A DNA stretch of 64,000 nt from Agapetus fuscipes (GCA_951799405.1 OX637334.1:8122001-8186000); one strand, 5' to 3'. Counted from the first letter of the stretch, positions 20,477-31,977 are shown. Numbers and translations: made by a program. The notes: generated by a model from the sequence alone, not told the origin.

Positions 20477-20729
20477 TAAGCATTTCTGTACTAAAAAAAT
20501 ACCAAACAAAACCTAATAGCATTGTGTTATCTCATAACAAACGTAATAGTATTACTAGTCCGTATTTTCTCGTGTAAAACTACAACCTGTATGCCTTTAT
20601 GGAGGCTTGTAAAGCACTAAAAATGCCTCTTAACACCTCTATCGGTCCATCAGAATAAGGCCCGGGGAAATCCGAGATACTGTCCGACCCCGACCCATCA
20701 CACATACTTCTGCATCTATAATCCGTAAC

Positions 20730-20800
20730 GTTACTAAGCTACACGTATAGTCTAACTTCTTGCCCCTTTTCCCGAAGGAATCACATTTGGCGAGTTGAAC
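20730..20800 (-). repeat. Family A 3' fragment, reverse
   Basis: 'actaagctacacgtatagtc' and 'ttcccgaaggaatcacattt' are the reversed 3' end of family A. Confidence 0.65.
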
Positions 20801-21038
20801 ATTGTTGTTTTTTAATAGATTTGTGATGAGGAATGCACTTTACCAATCTATTTTGCTTGGCCAGTTGTTTTGTTTGCATCTGTTGAATCAGGGTCCAAGC
20901 TATTGTCAAAGGGTCAGGAATGATTTAAATCAGCTATATTCTATTCCAAATACACTAGTCAAGAATGGCGACTTGATTCCTCGGCCATAACACCATTGTT
21001 TTTACAGGTAAGAGCCTTACGATAACCATTTTAGTTTA

Positions 21039-21236
21039 AATGGGGGTTTCCGAGCATCCGAAGGGGCTGGTTATCATTTCTGCTGAAGGCTGAGTGAACC
21101 TTTAGCGGTATTTTATTGTGGGTTTGAAATAAACATCGAAACGGGAAATCATTTCTGACACTCTCGGTAGGATTCGATCCCGATCTTTCGGCATGGAATG
21201 CAGGCACCCTGCCAACTGAGCTATCGATCCGTCGAT
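21039..21236 (-). mobile_element. Family A SINE, 5' two-thirds, reverse
   Basis: 'gggggtttccgagcatcc', 'tttgaaataaacatcgaaac' and the full head 'ccaactgagctatcga' are intact. The 3' third is absent. Confidence 0.8.
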
Positions 21237-21757
21237 AATTTCTATAATTTGATTTGAAAATATAAATTAACATTTAGGATTCACGTGAAATGATTATTGT
21301 TACGTATATGTATAGCTTAGTTCAGTACATAGTGTGTGCTGGGTCGGAACTGAACTCACTAGCGGAGTAAACCGGCCGGGTGTTTTAAGAGACTTGGAAC
21401 ATGAAGAAGCTCTCTCGAAATCCTGAATCTCAAGTCAAAAACCTACACCACAGAGTTTACCAAAAAACTGTGTTAACTAAAACAGCGCTACTATTGATCG
21501 TTTTATTTTTGGTACAACATTAAGTTTGAGTTTAAGCGTGATACTTTACACTTGGGGTACTTCAGACGGAAAACCAGTTGTATGGATTTAGTGTGAGGCG
21601 GTTTAGAATTGATTCGTTGAACTCGGAAGAGATAATGTTAATGAGAAGACATTACGGAGTGGCTACATAGAGGATACAAATTCAGATTTCATCTAAAATT
21701 ATAAATAAAGCTTTTGTATGAAAAGTATTACTTTTATTACGAATAATAATAATATTA
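21237..21757. other. No feature recognised
   Basis: Nothing identified. Confidence 0.45.
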
Positions 21758-21967
21758 AAATGACTTATTTGGTGAGCGCTTTTTTAATGTGAATCACACC
21801 TCAAGAGCCCATTGCGAGCTTTAGTGAACTGTCTTTTTGGTAAAGGTATATAAATTTTACACCCAGCGAAGAGAAAACAATGTAAATGGTATTATTTTCT
21901 GCTCCGCCGGGATTCGAACCCGAAACCTTCCATTTACGAGTTAGAAGTGTTAACCACTAGACTACAG
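21758..21967 (-). mobile_element. Family B SINE, reverse
   Basis: 'ttatttggtgagcgct', 'tcacacctcaagagccc', 'acacccagcgaagag', 'gctccgccgggattcgaacc' and 'gtgttaaccactagactac'. The head is the ggttaacac (tRNA-only) type. The middle is partly deleted. Confidence 0.85.
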
Positions 21968-21999
21968 AAAATATTGTAAAAAGAAAACACATAGTTTTT

Positions 22000-22030
22000 C
22001 TTCACGAGTTGATTTATTTCCTCGAGCGCT
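22000..22030 (+). repeat. Family D short repeat
   Basis: 'ttcttcacgagttgatttat' plus 'ttcctcgagcgct' recur at 45445 and, reversed, at 51890. Confidence 0.55.
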
Positions 22031-22061
22031 GTCAATATTATTACCATTAAAGAGAACAACT

Positions 22062-22308
22062 TGGCCAACGTTTGAATCCTGGCGGAGCACAAAAAATATA
22101 TAATTTATATTTTCAAATATGCTCTTCGCTGGGATGAACAATTCATATGCCATTACCAAAGACCTGTCACCTAAGGTCCATCCAGCTTTACAGGAACTGG
22201 GTCTTGCTTGAGAATTGTCGCTTTCTAAAGCGATGACAAAGCTTGAAGAGGGCTCTTGAGGTGTGATTTACACAAAAACAGCATTCACCAAATAAATCAT
22301 CCTAATAT
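22062..22308 (+). mobile_element. Family B SINE, plus, lacking most of the head
   Basis: Begins within the B box ('gtttgaatcctggcggagca') and runs through 'tgctcttcgctgggatga', 'ggtccatccagctttacag', 'gggtcttgcttgagaat' to 'caccaaataaatcatcctaa'. It forms an inverted pair with the copy at 21758. Confidence 0.85.
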
Positions 22309-22803
22309 TGTTTTTATTATAAAACAAATGTATGCTTATAAAAAAGTGCTCCACTTACATAGAGCCTGCTAATGTTTCCTTCTGAGAGTTAAAAACTGAT
22401 GCTTCATCTTTTAGCCGCCTTTTCTGCGAAACATTACCTCATAAATCTTGCGTATTAACAACGTTCACGAACGTTCGCTTCATGCAGTTTTATGATATGA
22501 ACGCAATCATTACTGGAGCTTTAAAATCAACTACATTTTGTACGATCCTAGTCATTAAAAGCTCTATTCAACGATGAAGCTCTTCTGGTTAAATCATTAC
22601 GTTCATCTTTTGTTCATTCTAACTGAAATATAGAAGATGAACGATAAATGAATTTATTATGAAGCTTGTTTTAAGTATCGATAGTCTTTTTTAGTGAAAT
22701 ATGTTTTTTTCATTTTACTTGTTTTTTAGTCATTAAGTAATGGAACTGTTGAACAAAACAATAACTTCTGATAAAAACCTCTTTTTAAATTTGGGTTGTT
22801 TGT
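22309..22803. other. No feature recognised
   Basis: AT-rich, nothing identified. Confidence 0.45.
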
Positions 22804-22920
22804 TTCACAAGAAATGAGAACCAGCCCCCTCGGGATTAGGAAACCCCCAATTTATCTTAAGTGGGTGGCGTAAAGCTGGCACCTTTACTTATACAGCTTA
22901 ATAGGTTTCATGTCACCATG
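22804..22920 (+). repeat. Family A middle fragment
   Basis: 'cacaagaaatgagaaccagc', 'ccctcgggattaggaaaccc' and 'taagtgggtggcgtaaagct' match the central part of family A. Confidence 0.7.
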
Positions 22921-23059
22921 TTGGAAGCCACGTGTTTTCTTGTAAATACTATTGATTTTAACTTCACTGAAAGGTCTTCCGTCATTTGGAAATGCCAGTA
23001 GATAGCTTTGTATGAGCGCCCATATGCTGTATGGGTCCTTTTTACACGTACAGTACCGT

Positions 23060-23375
23060 TTGTTCATGGTTCCACGACAAATCGGTCACAGACAACCCGT
23101 CCACAGACACATCGTTCACGGACAATTCGGTTACACGACAGTTCGTCCACATGGCTTTCGGTCACAGAAAATATATTATATGGTCACAGAACTACAGTAA
23201 TTACAACGTTGGAGAGTAAGTTTTTTTGTGATGGAGCTGTCTGTGCACCATATTGTATGTGACCGAAACGTCGTTGACCAAAAAGTAGTGTGGATGAACT
23301 GTCATGTGACCGATTTGTCCATGGCCCAGCCGTTTGTGGACGAGTTATCTTAGACCGATTTGAAGTGACACAGTC
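23060..23375. repeat. Accordion repeat of ~12-15-bp 'gtgaccgaattgtcc' units, mirrored
   Basis: The left half repeats complement-strand units such as 'atcggtcacagac', 'cgtccacagac', 'tcggttacacgac' and 'ttcgtccac'. The right half repeats their reverse complements ('tgtgaccgaaacgtc', 'tgtgaccgatttgtcc'), so the whole block is an imperfect palindrome of short imperfect repeats. The right half is related to 47010-47195. Confidence 0.8.
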
Positions 23376-24731
23376 TGTGCTTTTTCTTCGTAAACTTCCC
23401 TGTTGTCTTCCCAATTTTTTTTATCTCTGTGGTCCTAGGATTGTTTTTCTTCGGATCGTGTCAGTAGGTACAAAAATGACTAGATGATAGACTACCTTTT
23501 TTTTAATTTCAGAAAAGCAGTATGTTAGTTCCCGTATTGATTTTGTAAGGTATGGAAATTATGTTAGTAGGTATAATTATAAGAGAACAAAATTACTATG
23601 GGTTTTACTTTTCCAATTCGTATTACAAATATAATGGGAGGGTTAGCCGATAAGTTTGCAGATAAAAATATAAAATATACTTACTTCCCGTGTCCAGTGG
23701 TAGCGGATTATGAATGGACCATGGAAAAAAAATATCAATACTCTTGCATTGAATATAATATTATTATGTTTCTAAAATATTGATTAACATTCATAAAAAT
23801 GGTAGTACCTCAGTTATCTTTCGAATAAAAATAAATGTGTCGCACAGTACCAAAGGCAAAAAAAAAACAAATATTATTTGTGAACAATACCTACATCATT
23901 TTCTGTGTGTCCCTAAAATTACCCCACTTTTAAAAAAAAAATCTGGTTTGCCGCCTTTGACATGCACAACTCATACGCAGGTATGGAACTCTGGACCTCC
24001 TTTTTTTTTTTTTTTACATTTACTTTGTAAGCAATAGAATAAGTATTAAAAAACATAGATTAATCGTTATTTTTTTTAAGATAAAAGTATTTTCACAAAA
24101 AAGGGGTTGTCATAAATGTTCATAATAAAATACACTGAATCGGTAAATTTTTATGCTTCAAATTCCATCAAGTTCTCCATGAGTTCCCAATATGTAATGA
24201 ACTGAAAAAAGTCTTTTAATTTTAATTTAAAAGTCTAACTCGATGGGGAAGAATGTTTTGAAAGCCAACTTTGCCCAGATAAGCATATGTGTGCCTAAAA
24301 ATTCTGATAACTTTCTAAGCGACCCTCCTAGTAAACTGCGTTATTATGGGTATACGACCGAATCATGTATTTTTGTATTCGATTTGTTTCCCATAGCTCA
24401 AAATTACATAATTCTTTCCTACGTATAAACAAATACAGTACTATGAAAGTATTTAAAAAAAGGTGTAGGTACTACAATCCTCTGTGAATAAAGATAAAAA
24501 GGACACATTCCTATCGACTCTCCCGTAAGTACTTCAAAAGCGGAGAGAGATTGAAATTTTATCTCAGTGGAATTCGGAGTCGTTACTTGACATTAATTGG
24601 GGAACAAATTGGTACTGAATATTTTGGGTTTCGGATTGTTGAAACGAAAAAGAATATACATAGCTATTTTACGAACACATACGAACTAGAGAGAAACTTA
24701 AGAAACTAGGCATGCATAGTGAATCTCTACT
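23376..24731. other. Long stretch without recognised genes
   Basis: AT-rich with long A and T runs; frames at 23598-24037 lack motifs. Confidence 0.45.
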
Positions 24732-24800
24732 AGTATCTATCTAAGTTGCAAATATAAATTGTAAATAATAAAAATTAAACAAACTTCATGCATGCTCACA
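24732..24800 (-). repeat. Family C 3' fragment, reverse, weak
   Basis: 'atctaagttgcaaatataaa' and 'catgcatgctcacaag' match the reversed 3' end of family C. Confidence 0.4.
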
Positions 24801-24850
24801 AGAAAAAAAAAGTGTAAGTTTGTGCTTTCTTGTACTGAAGATGCACCAGC

Positions 24851-25105
24851 AGACCAGTCCGTAGTCCAGTGGTTAATGCTTCGGACTCGAAAAGACTTAG
24901 GCGAGAACAAAAGAAAAATCAGTGAATTAAAAAAAATCCTAGATAATTTGAATTTCCGAGAACGGGGAACCAAAGGTTCATCAGACCTTAATGAAACTGG
25001 GTGTTGATTGTGTAAATGGCGCTTTTAAAAGCAAGGAAAAAGCTTGCAGAAGGTTTTGAGCTTTAATACACACAAAAAAACGCTCATCAAATGATTTTTC
25101 GTATT
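24851..25105 (+). repeat. Family B, degenerate
   Basis: Head 'ccgtagtccagtggttaatg' and 'cttcggactcg' are clear. The body is heavily decayed, ending in 'acgctcatcaaatgattt'. Confidence 0.6.
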
Positions 25106-25565
25106 TTTTAAAGAAAACTATAGGACATGAACGTTGCAAGTCTTACCGTTTTAATCAGAAACAGGAGAGGCTTCGGAGTGAGCTGATATCTGCAACTTTA
25201 AAGGCTGTAGGAAAGGTATAGTTTTACTTATCTTTTTATTTTTCAGGTATGTCAGTGAAATATTACAGTTTTGATTAAAATTATTAATTATAATTCTAAG
25301 GAAAGAAAAGTTACTTTATGTTGTAAAAAATGCATCGAGTTCTTTTTATCTTTTTATTGATCAATACGCGGGTTGCGCTCAACCTTTTTGGTTTAAATTA
25401 CATCATACCCAAAAAAACCTCGCTCTATGTCATATGGCACCAATATTTCTAACTAAAATAAATAAATCCTCAGTCCCCAAGACTCAGAACTTATACTCTG
25501 GAATACCTACGCAAAAATGGACAGTGCTTACGGATGGGAATTATATTGTGACAAATAAAACTAAA
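25106..25565. other. No feature recognised
   Basis: Nothing identified. Confidence 0.45.
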
Positions 25566-25652
25566 TAATGCCAATGCCACCAATGTTTCAAATAAAGTGG
25601 CAAGAGTTACAGAGTTAATGTTGATTTGAGATCTGGGCTCTTTATTTTATTT
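25566..25652 (+). repeat. Family C middle fragment
   Basis: 'tgccaatgccaccaatgttt' and 'ggcaagagttacagagttaa' match the centre of family C. Confidence 0.6.
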
Positions 25653-25739
25653 TACTTATTTAAGCTATGAAATTTTGAGTTAAAGGATAAAAGCAACTTG
25701 CAACAAAGTAGTCTGTTACTTTATTTCACTATATCCTTG

Positions 25740-25860
25740 AAGGGACATTATTATCATCGTTGACAAGGAAACTTGGGTGGGCCTTGGATTCCTTGATCAA
25801 CCACAGCCACCGCTGCCGTCTCTTGTGAGGTGGCCTGCCAGCCGTTACGCCAGCTCTTTT
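25740..25860 (+). repeat. Family U copy
   Basis: 'cattattatcatcgttgaca', 'cttgggtgggccttggattc' and 'cttgatcaaccacagccacc' match family U. Confidence 0.65.
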
Positions 25861-26689
25861 TTTGTTTTCGTTGAAAACGATATTATAGAAAAATATGCAA
25901 AAAATAAAGAAGAGTTTCCAATGCAGAATGATGTCAGAGTCCTGGAACAGAGGAAAACAATAGAACATAAACGCTTCTGATTTTTAAATTATTCCATAGA
26001 TCACGATCTAAAGTATTATGCATTCATAAAACTGTCTTCCCTGAATTCATTCATCTGTGTAATTGCGTGGATTTTGGGATGGTTGAGCGCGCCTGCCCGC
26101 CATTATCCGGTCACGCACGCATATTCTGCTTCGGTTCATTCTTTTTCCCGCCGCCCGAATCCTCAAATATTTAATGACCCCGCTCACCTCAGCAAGCAGC
26201 CATCTTACCTAAACCAATTATCAGACAATACCTATCGATGGGAACTTCACCTCTCAATGGGGAAATATTATACAAAATAGCTCGAGGAAAAGGGACGGAT
26301 GTGTTGCATGTAAACAAATGCGAATGAGACAGTTTCCAAATCGAGAAAGGATTATTGTTTGCGTGCGTACTCAGTTATAGAAAAGAAAAACAATAAAACG
26401 ACACCAACTCTCGACAGTGCACGTCGAAAATGTGTAGGTATGTATGCATTTGTAAAAAATATCTATATTCGCTAGTTTTAAAATTGCCGCCGTAGTGGTA
26501 TCAAAATGATAACACAGCTATATTTTGTTTCATATGTTCACGGAAATAAAAAAAAAACAAGGAAAATCCAAGGATTTTTATTTTATCAAATATCGTATTT
26601 TTTGTTATGTCGTCAACTACTATGGGGGTTCCCTCGTCCTGAAAGACAAGATTTACATTTTGAGTAAAAGCTTAGGATTGACTTCCGGT
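25861..26689. other. No feature recognised
   Basis: A modest GC rise at about 26060-26160 ('gcgcgcctgcccgccatt') has no supported gene. Confidence 0.4.
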
Positions 26690-26793
26690 GTTATTCACAC
26701 ACAGCAAATCCATAAGTCAACCGCACCTAACGTGAATTTTCCATACTACGATCTATGGATCAGCTGTTGTAGATCAAATGTTTTGTGAATAAC
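26690..26793. mobile_element. Short MITE-like element (family R relative)
   Basis: Ends 'gttattcaca' and 'tgtgaataac' are inverted. The interior 'gtgaattttccatactacga' and 'gatctatggatcagc' resemble 45706-45775. Confidence 0.5.
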
Positions 26794-26844
26794 AATGTTC
26801 GAGTTTAAGTATGTCGTTGTCAATACTATAACTACCATTTGTGA

Positions 26845-26950
26845 TTTTTTTTCTCAGCCGGGAAACGTCAGAGGTGTATGTGACATTAGCAACCAATAGC
26901 AAAATATTTATTTGCCTTTTCCCTAGCAACTCGGACGTGTGAATTCACAA
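26845..26950 (+). repeat. Family N dispersed repeat
   Basis: 'ttctcagccgggaaacgtca', 'ttagcaaccaatagcaaaa' and 'ccctagcaactcggacgtgt' correspond in order to 32583-32708. It carries a CCAAT box and a 'cctagcaac' RFX-like motif. Confidence 0.6.
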
Positions 26951-27545
26951 TTTTGCTGTCTGTGGAATTTGCGTCGAGTCCACTAAAAAACAAACATCAA
27001 GCCGGATTCACTTTAAATTTTATGTTGTTTTGAATTATAATAGGATTTTTTTTACCTTTTTAAATGGCGAAAGATCTTTTTAAAACAGGTACTTGTATTT
27101 TTTTTAAAACACAATATTTTTGCTTATCGTATCTTCGCCGATTGCCGTGCAATTTTAACTCCAAATAATTTCCTAGTAATTTTACAAATCAATGTCCATG
27201 ACTCGACACATTTGTACATAGATTTTATAATCATCATAGACTCGAATGTTTTTAGATGATTCTCGTCTGTGTAGTGGCAGAAGGCACCAAGTCCAATGTC
27301 ATAACTAATCTGTCAGTCAGCGCTTCAAACAAGTGCTTAGCGTTGTTAAATCAGAATAAGGTTGTATGTTATAAAATGCAAGTTTTATCGTGAAAGAAAA
27401 AAAAAGTTAAAACAAGTTTAATCAATAGTTGCACTATTTACTGGTTTTTTCAACTGTCAATCTAGTTTTGTAATTTTTCCTGTAACTGTTTTTTTTTCAA
27501 AAAAAAAAAAGGTTGAACACAGTTTACCTGCGTTCTTTAACCCCC
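26951..27545. other. No feature recognised
   Basis: Nothing identified. Confidence 0.4.
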
Positions 27546-28118
27546 GTATTCACGATCAAAACTGATTTAAGTGCCTAAGTCAAGCGCTACACTAACTCAA
27601 GGGTCGACATTCTGGAGCGTTTTGTTTCACAAAGAACACTCAAGCAGTAATCAGCCTAGTGCCCAACCCCCAGGAGACGTACGGGTTTGTCATTGGCTCT
27701 CGAAAAAACCCAGCTCTGTAATTGGTCAGTACCTTCCGACTGATATTCGGCGTACTTCACTCTTATCATTGCCGCTTCTTTCAAATTTCAATGTCATATC
27801 AGCTTTGCATAAAACTTGACAACAAATAAGTACGTATAACGCAAGTACTAATTTAAGTAAACCGTAAGTACGAATTTGTTTGTTTACAATTTCTATTAGT
27901 TTTTAAAAATACATTTATGTAATATCCAATGTAAAGTGTTTTGATCGATTTCAGCGCCAAAAAGATTTTGTTTTCTCCAGCGGAAAAGTAGCTGCTGGTG
28001 GCTCTGATTAAAGGAAAACCTGTAATAGAAGATAAAAGAACAGATCGAAGAAATTGATGGCTTTGCAACCCTCAATGAGCAACGGCAAAACTGTATACAG
28101 AACGACGCATTTTTTCAA
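27546..28118 (-). mobile_element. Possible decayed remainder of a PIF/Harbinger element
   Basis: Starts beside ttaa at 'cccccgtattcacgatcaaa', an end sequence of the kind seen in PIF/Harbinger elements, and leads to the transposase-like frame at 28119. No matching opposite terminus was found. Confidence 0.3.
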
Positions 28119-28325
28119 TCAAAAACGTCTTCTAAATTCTTCCTCTTCGTAATACGTAAATGGGTCTTTACAGTCTCTGATATATTTTCTTGGGACACTA
28201 TTTTTGAACAAAACAATGTTATTATTCTCGTTGAAGTCAACTTCATCGTAAGAATTCATTATTTTATGTAAATAATTCACAAAAAATGTGCTGATGAAAT
28301 GCGGCGGAATATTTTGACAGTTCAT
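28119..28325 (-). pseudogene. PIF/Harbinger (HARBI1-like) transposase N-terminal fragment
   Basis: The 68-codon minus frame ends in RKYIRDCKDPFTYYEEEEFR followed by RRF. The pattern R-[DE]-x-x-[ND]-P-[FL]-x-x-Y-[DE]-[DE]-x-E-F-[RK]-x-R-[FY] is characteristic of the N-terminal region of PIF/Harbinger transposases and HARBI1. The frame then meets a stop where the helix-turn-helix-like region should follow, and no DDE catalytic domain is visible nearby, so it is a broken fragment. It starts at an ATG reading MNCQNIPPHF. Confidence 0.5.
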
Positions 28326-28531
28326 CTGTCATTGCAGTATGGTCCTAGACCATACCGCAGAACAAACCCAATTCTGATGGTCAAGCAATGTAAATAAACT
28401 CGTCAAAACAATGTTAATACACTCGTAAAAATCATGTTTCGTATGCTGGAATTGAAAATCTGCACTTTATTTCACTTTTATGTAGAACCATATTTATTTC
28501 CACAGGTCGGTTGTACAACAACGTCTTCATC
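28326..28531. other. No feature recognised
   Basis: Contains only a short palindrome, gtatggtc-cta-gaccatac. Confidence 0.4.
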
Positions 28532-28714
28532 TAATGTGGGGGTTTCCGAGCTATTGTTATCACTTTTTGTGAAGGTTTACTCAGCCTTACCGCTTTTTAT
28601 TTTGAGTTTGAATTAAACACCGCAACTGGAAATCATTTCTGGTACCCTTGATGGGGATCAAACCCTAGCACATAAGATAAAAGGCAAGCATTATACCAAC
28701 TGAGCCATTGACCC
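28532..28714 (-). mobile_element. Family A SINE, 5' two-thirds, reverse
   Basis: 'gggggtttccgagctatt', 'tgtgaaggtttactcagcc', 'tttgaattaaacaccg' and head 'ccaactgagccattgacc'. Confidence 0.75.
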
Positions 28715-28721
28715 TGGGGTG

Positions 28722-28905
28722 AAAGTCTTGACGACTTTTGATAGATCTTACCGTATGTATTTGAAGATAGAACTAAATTAAACATGGTGGCGCGGGCGTA
28801 TCAATAGCTGATCCATATGGAATAATGATCAGCTGTTCAGGCACCGCCACCTTTTATTCCTTCCTATCTTAAAATAGATACGGTAAGATCTACCGTCGAG
28901 ACTTT
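28722..28905. mobile_element. 184-bp MITE-like element
   Basis: Left 'aaagtcttgacgacttttga' mirrors right 'ctaccgtcgagacttt'. The arms also pair 'agatcttaccgtatgtattt' with 'aatagatacggtaagatcta', and 'ctgatccatatgg' mirrors 'atggaataatgatcag'. It abuts a family A head with about 7 bp between. Confidence 0.85.
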
Positions 28906-29936
28906 ATATTCCGTGATCTGTGGTCGAAACTTTTGCCCCTGGACTACACATTACTAATAGATATTGTTACGACTTACTTTTTTTTAATAACCTTTTTTTT
29001 GGTTTTTAAATTCACATATAATCATATTTCTGTCGTGGGACAGTCATATTTAAAATCAAAAAACTTAAGATTACTATGTAGTACATATCCACAAGTACAC
29101 CTAAAGAGCTCCTTGTCATGCCCGTGAGTTCTCTGCTAATGACCCAACTCACATTATTGTGATGACTCGGTACGCGGAAGTCCTAACCAGTTTTTTGTGT
29201 TCATATGTTATCCAACGGTCGATTCGGATTAAAAAAACGTTTACCGTACCCCGAGTATAAAACTCAACCATTGCGCTTTAACATAAATGTATGGAGACTT
29301 AAATAGTGAGCGTTTAGGTTTGTATACGTTTTTGGTAAAACGCTGTTTTTGAGTAAAGGTGTGTGGTTTCATAGTGGAGCTACTAGTTTAAAGGGTAGTT
29401 ACATTTCGCACGTTTAATAATAAAGAGAAATAACTCGAAAATTGGAGAAATCGAGGTTTTGTAATAAAACGCAAGAACAATGCGAGAAGAATAGGTAGAA
29501 TGCGACAGCCGTTCAATTTGGACGAATATGACCGAGATAAAACATCGGCCGCCTTTTTCATCCCATACAAGTTGTACTGGTTGTCTGAACTTCAAACGTG
29601 ATTTCCCAACATTCATGTTTTTTGAGTTATTGCTCTTTATTATTAAACGTGCGATTTATCAAACGCTGGTAGCAGATTAACATGTTTGGAAAGATATTAA
29701 ATATATGATTTAAAATAAAAATGAATATTTTTATGGATGTTGTTATAGACTTTGGTAAAAAGATATCCTTGAAGGATTTTCAAAAGTTGGTCATTTTCAT
29801 TCAGTAATTGGGGAAAATGGAAACAATAGTTAATGAATTACGAAAGGAACGCAAGAAATGACGATTGATCAATTGATAATTTCAATTTCATTCAATGTAT
29901 TTTTTTCTGCCCCTGTACGCCTTTCAGTATTTTTTT
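28906..29936. other. Long stretch without recognised genes
   Basis: No motif-bearing frame or clear repeat seen. Confidence 0.45.
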
Positions 29937-30088
29937 GGTTCCTTGACTAAAAGATTGATAAGAGGCTGAGCCCCCATGCTGTAAGAACTGGGTTCAATTT
30001 TTTCGATAACACCCCGGTTTCAGGGAAGTAGTTGGAGTGGTTGGAAGGAGTTGCAGGGCTTACGTTCATTTGAGATTGGATCTTTTCC
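29937..30088 (+). repeat. Family C 5' half
   Basis: 'ttccttgactaaaagattga', 'gaggctgagcccccatgctg', 'ggagttgcagggcttacgtt' and 'catttgagattgg'. Confidence 0.75.
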
Positions 30089-30784
30089 CTCGTGAATCCG
30101 TGGTATTTTTCTATGGTTCGATTTATTTTTTCAAGATACTCGTTTTTTTTTTTTGAGAAAACATGGCTAAGGACCCTAGTTACAAAAATATGTGACATTT
30201 GCCCTCTGAGAAAGAAAAAAAACATATTTAAGTCCATTAGGAACACATTAAAAATACACTTTTAATAATTTCATTTCAAATTGATTCTGAAATTAATAAA
30301 AAGCAAATTGGTATTCCTGATTAATTAATTAATATTGTGTTTTTGATTTAGTTATTAATTATTAACCGTTTCTCCCATACTTCGGTTGCTTGATTAATGA
30401 TTTCGTTAATTCTTAACGCTAAGCCAACACTGATTTTTAATTATATTTTTGGAACCCCGCAGTGAGGGCTGGAAAGTAAATATGGTTCCTTAAATTTAAA
30501 ATTAGAAAGAGTGACTCTATCATGCAAGGTGATCAGATATGTAAATTGTAGGTATATACTCGTATATGTTGTTAATATTTACACCTGCAACATGTATAAG
30601 AACGAACATACACGTTATTGCAGAGTTGGAATCTGAAGTGTGAATGAAAATAAACGTGAAAGGTCAGTTTTTAAGGAATAGAAAATAATTTGCAATGTTT
30701 ATTTACTTTACTAACTTAACAAAGATTTATTTAATAAATGTAAACTTTAAAGTTCTTTAATCTTTATTCTTGGTTTCAAATAAA
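30089..30784. other. No feature recognised
   Basis: AT-rich, nothing identified. Confidence 0.45.
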
Positions 30785-30883
30785 ATTAAATTTAAGATTC
30801 ATATTAAATGCAGGCCCACAAGAAAACATGTATGAGTTTGCGCTTATGTCAACTTACAACACAAAACCTAAATCTCAAATGAA
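30785..30883 (-). repeat. Family C, reverse, 3' half
   Basis: 'ttaagattcatattaaatgc', 'gagtttgcgcttatg' and 'aaatctcaaatgaaca'. Interrupted by family B and resuming at 30986. Confidence 0.75.
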
Positions 30884-30985
30884 CATTTTGGCGCTTTCTA
30901 CTGCGACGACCAAGCTCGCAGAGGGCTCTTGAGATGTGATACACACAGAAACAGCGCTCACCAAATAAATCAGCCTAATTTTTTT
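30884..30985 (+). mobile_element. 5'-truncated family B inserted in family C
   Basis: 'ttggcgctttctactgcgac', 'gaccaagctcgcagagggct' and 'cagcgctcaccaaataaatc', then a T run. It splits the surrounding C copy between 'gaaca' and 'aagccctgc'. Confidence 0.85.
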
Positions 30986-31100
30986 TTAAAGCCCTGCAAT
31001 TTTTGCTGACCTTGCCTAAAACAGAGATGACATTGGCAAGGTGAAACATTTTTTACAGTATTGGTAGTCAGCCACAGACCAACCCATAAGTTAAGAAGTA
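30986..31100 (-). repeat. Family C, reverse, 5' half (continuation)
   Basis: 'aaagccctgcaatttttgct', 'gatgacattggcaaggtgaa' and 'accaacccataagttaag'. Confidence 0.75.
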
Positions 31101-31421
31101 TCGAAGTACTACTTCAAATTGATTTTACCTAATTTTAAGTATTATGCACGAAAATAATTAATAAAATAAAAAAAAAAAATTAGAGACATGAAAGTATGAG
31201 ACCTGAGTAAACAGGAAATTCACGTGATTAAACATTGAGTTGATAAATCGATGCTTTTTTTTTTATTGAATTTTAAGTAAATAGACTCAGTTTTGGTTAA
31301 AAACTCGTTTTCAATAGAGTACAGTCCTTCCAACGAGACGTATAAAATATTTTGGGGAAAATATAACACGTGCTTTTAAATTATTATTTTTCTGATGTAC
31401 AATCTATATTATTATTATTAC

Positions 31422-31556
31422 AATATTTAAAAATATAAATGGTACAACATTGTTTTAATTCACTTTTTTTTTTTTTTTGTTAAAATATTCGAGCAAAAAT
31501 AAAAAAATAAAGTGAATTAAAACAATGTTGTACCATATATTTTTTTAAATATTTAT
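31422..31556. repeat. Near-perfect foldback with ~60-bp arms
   Basis: 'atggtacaacattgttttaa' on the left pairs with 'ttaaaacaatgttgtaccat' on the right. The arms extend into A/T runs on both sides, with a loop of about 15-30 bp. Confidence 0.9.
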
Positions 31557-31977
31557 AAAAATGGACTTTCACTGTGTTAACAGATTTACACTAAAAAATA
31601 TTATTATTATTACTCTTATGTATGTAAGTTTGTTCATACGTAAAAGACTGAAAATCCCCCATCTTATAAAAGAAAAACAGCAACAGTTATGGTGTATATT
31701 ATTTAGGTTTCAGGTTTGTTTACATTAATACCTACATTTAAAAATATTGAATATACTTTGTGAGACGTAATTTTAAGATAATTCATGTCTGGCATTATTC
31801 AATGGCGAAAACAAATCATTTAATTATCTTGTGGAGCGGATACGAATTTGTTCGGAAAATCAAGTTAAGCTTGTGATGGTTAAACTTTTCCTTTCATTTC
31901 GTTCCAATATTAAAATCTTTATCATTTTTTGGAAACATTAGCTAGATTACAGCTTTAAAACCTAAGGGACAGGGTTC
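31557..31977. other. No feature recognised
   Basis: Nothing identified. Confidence 0.45.

Noticed and set aside
26040..26280. Promoter or first exon in a GC-richer patch
   Set aside because: No start-site motif, splice structure or protein similarity that I could support.
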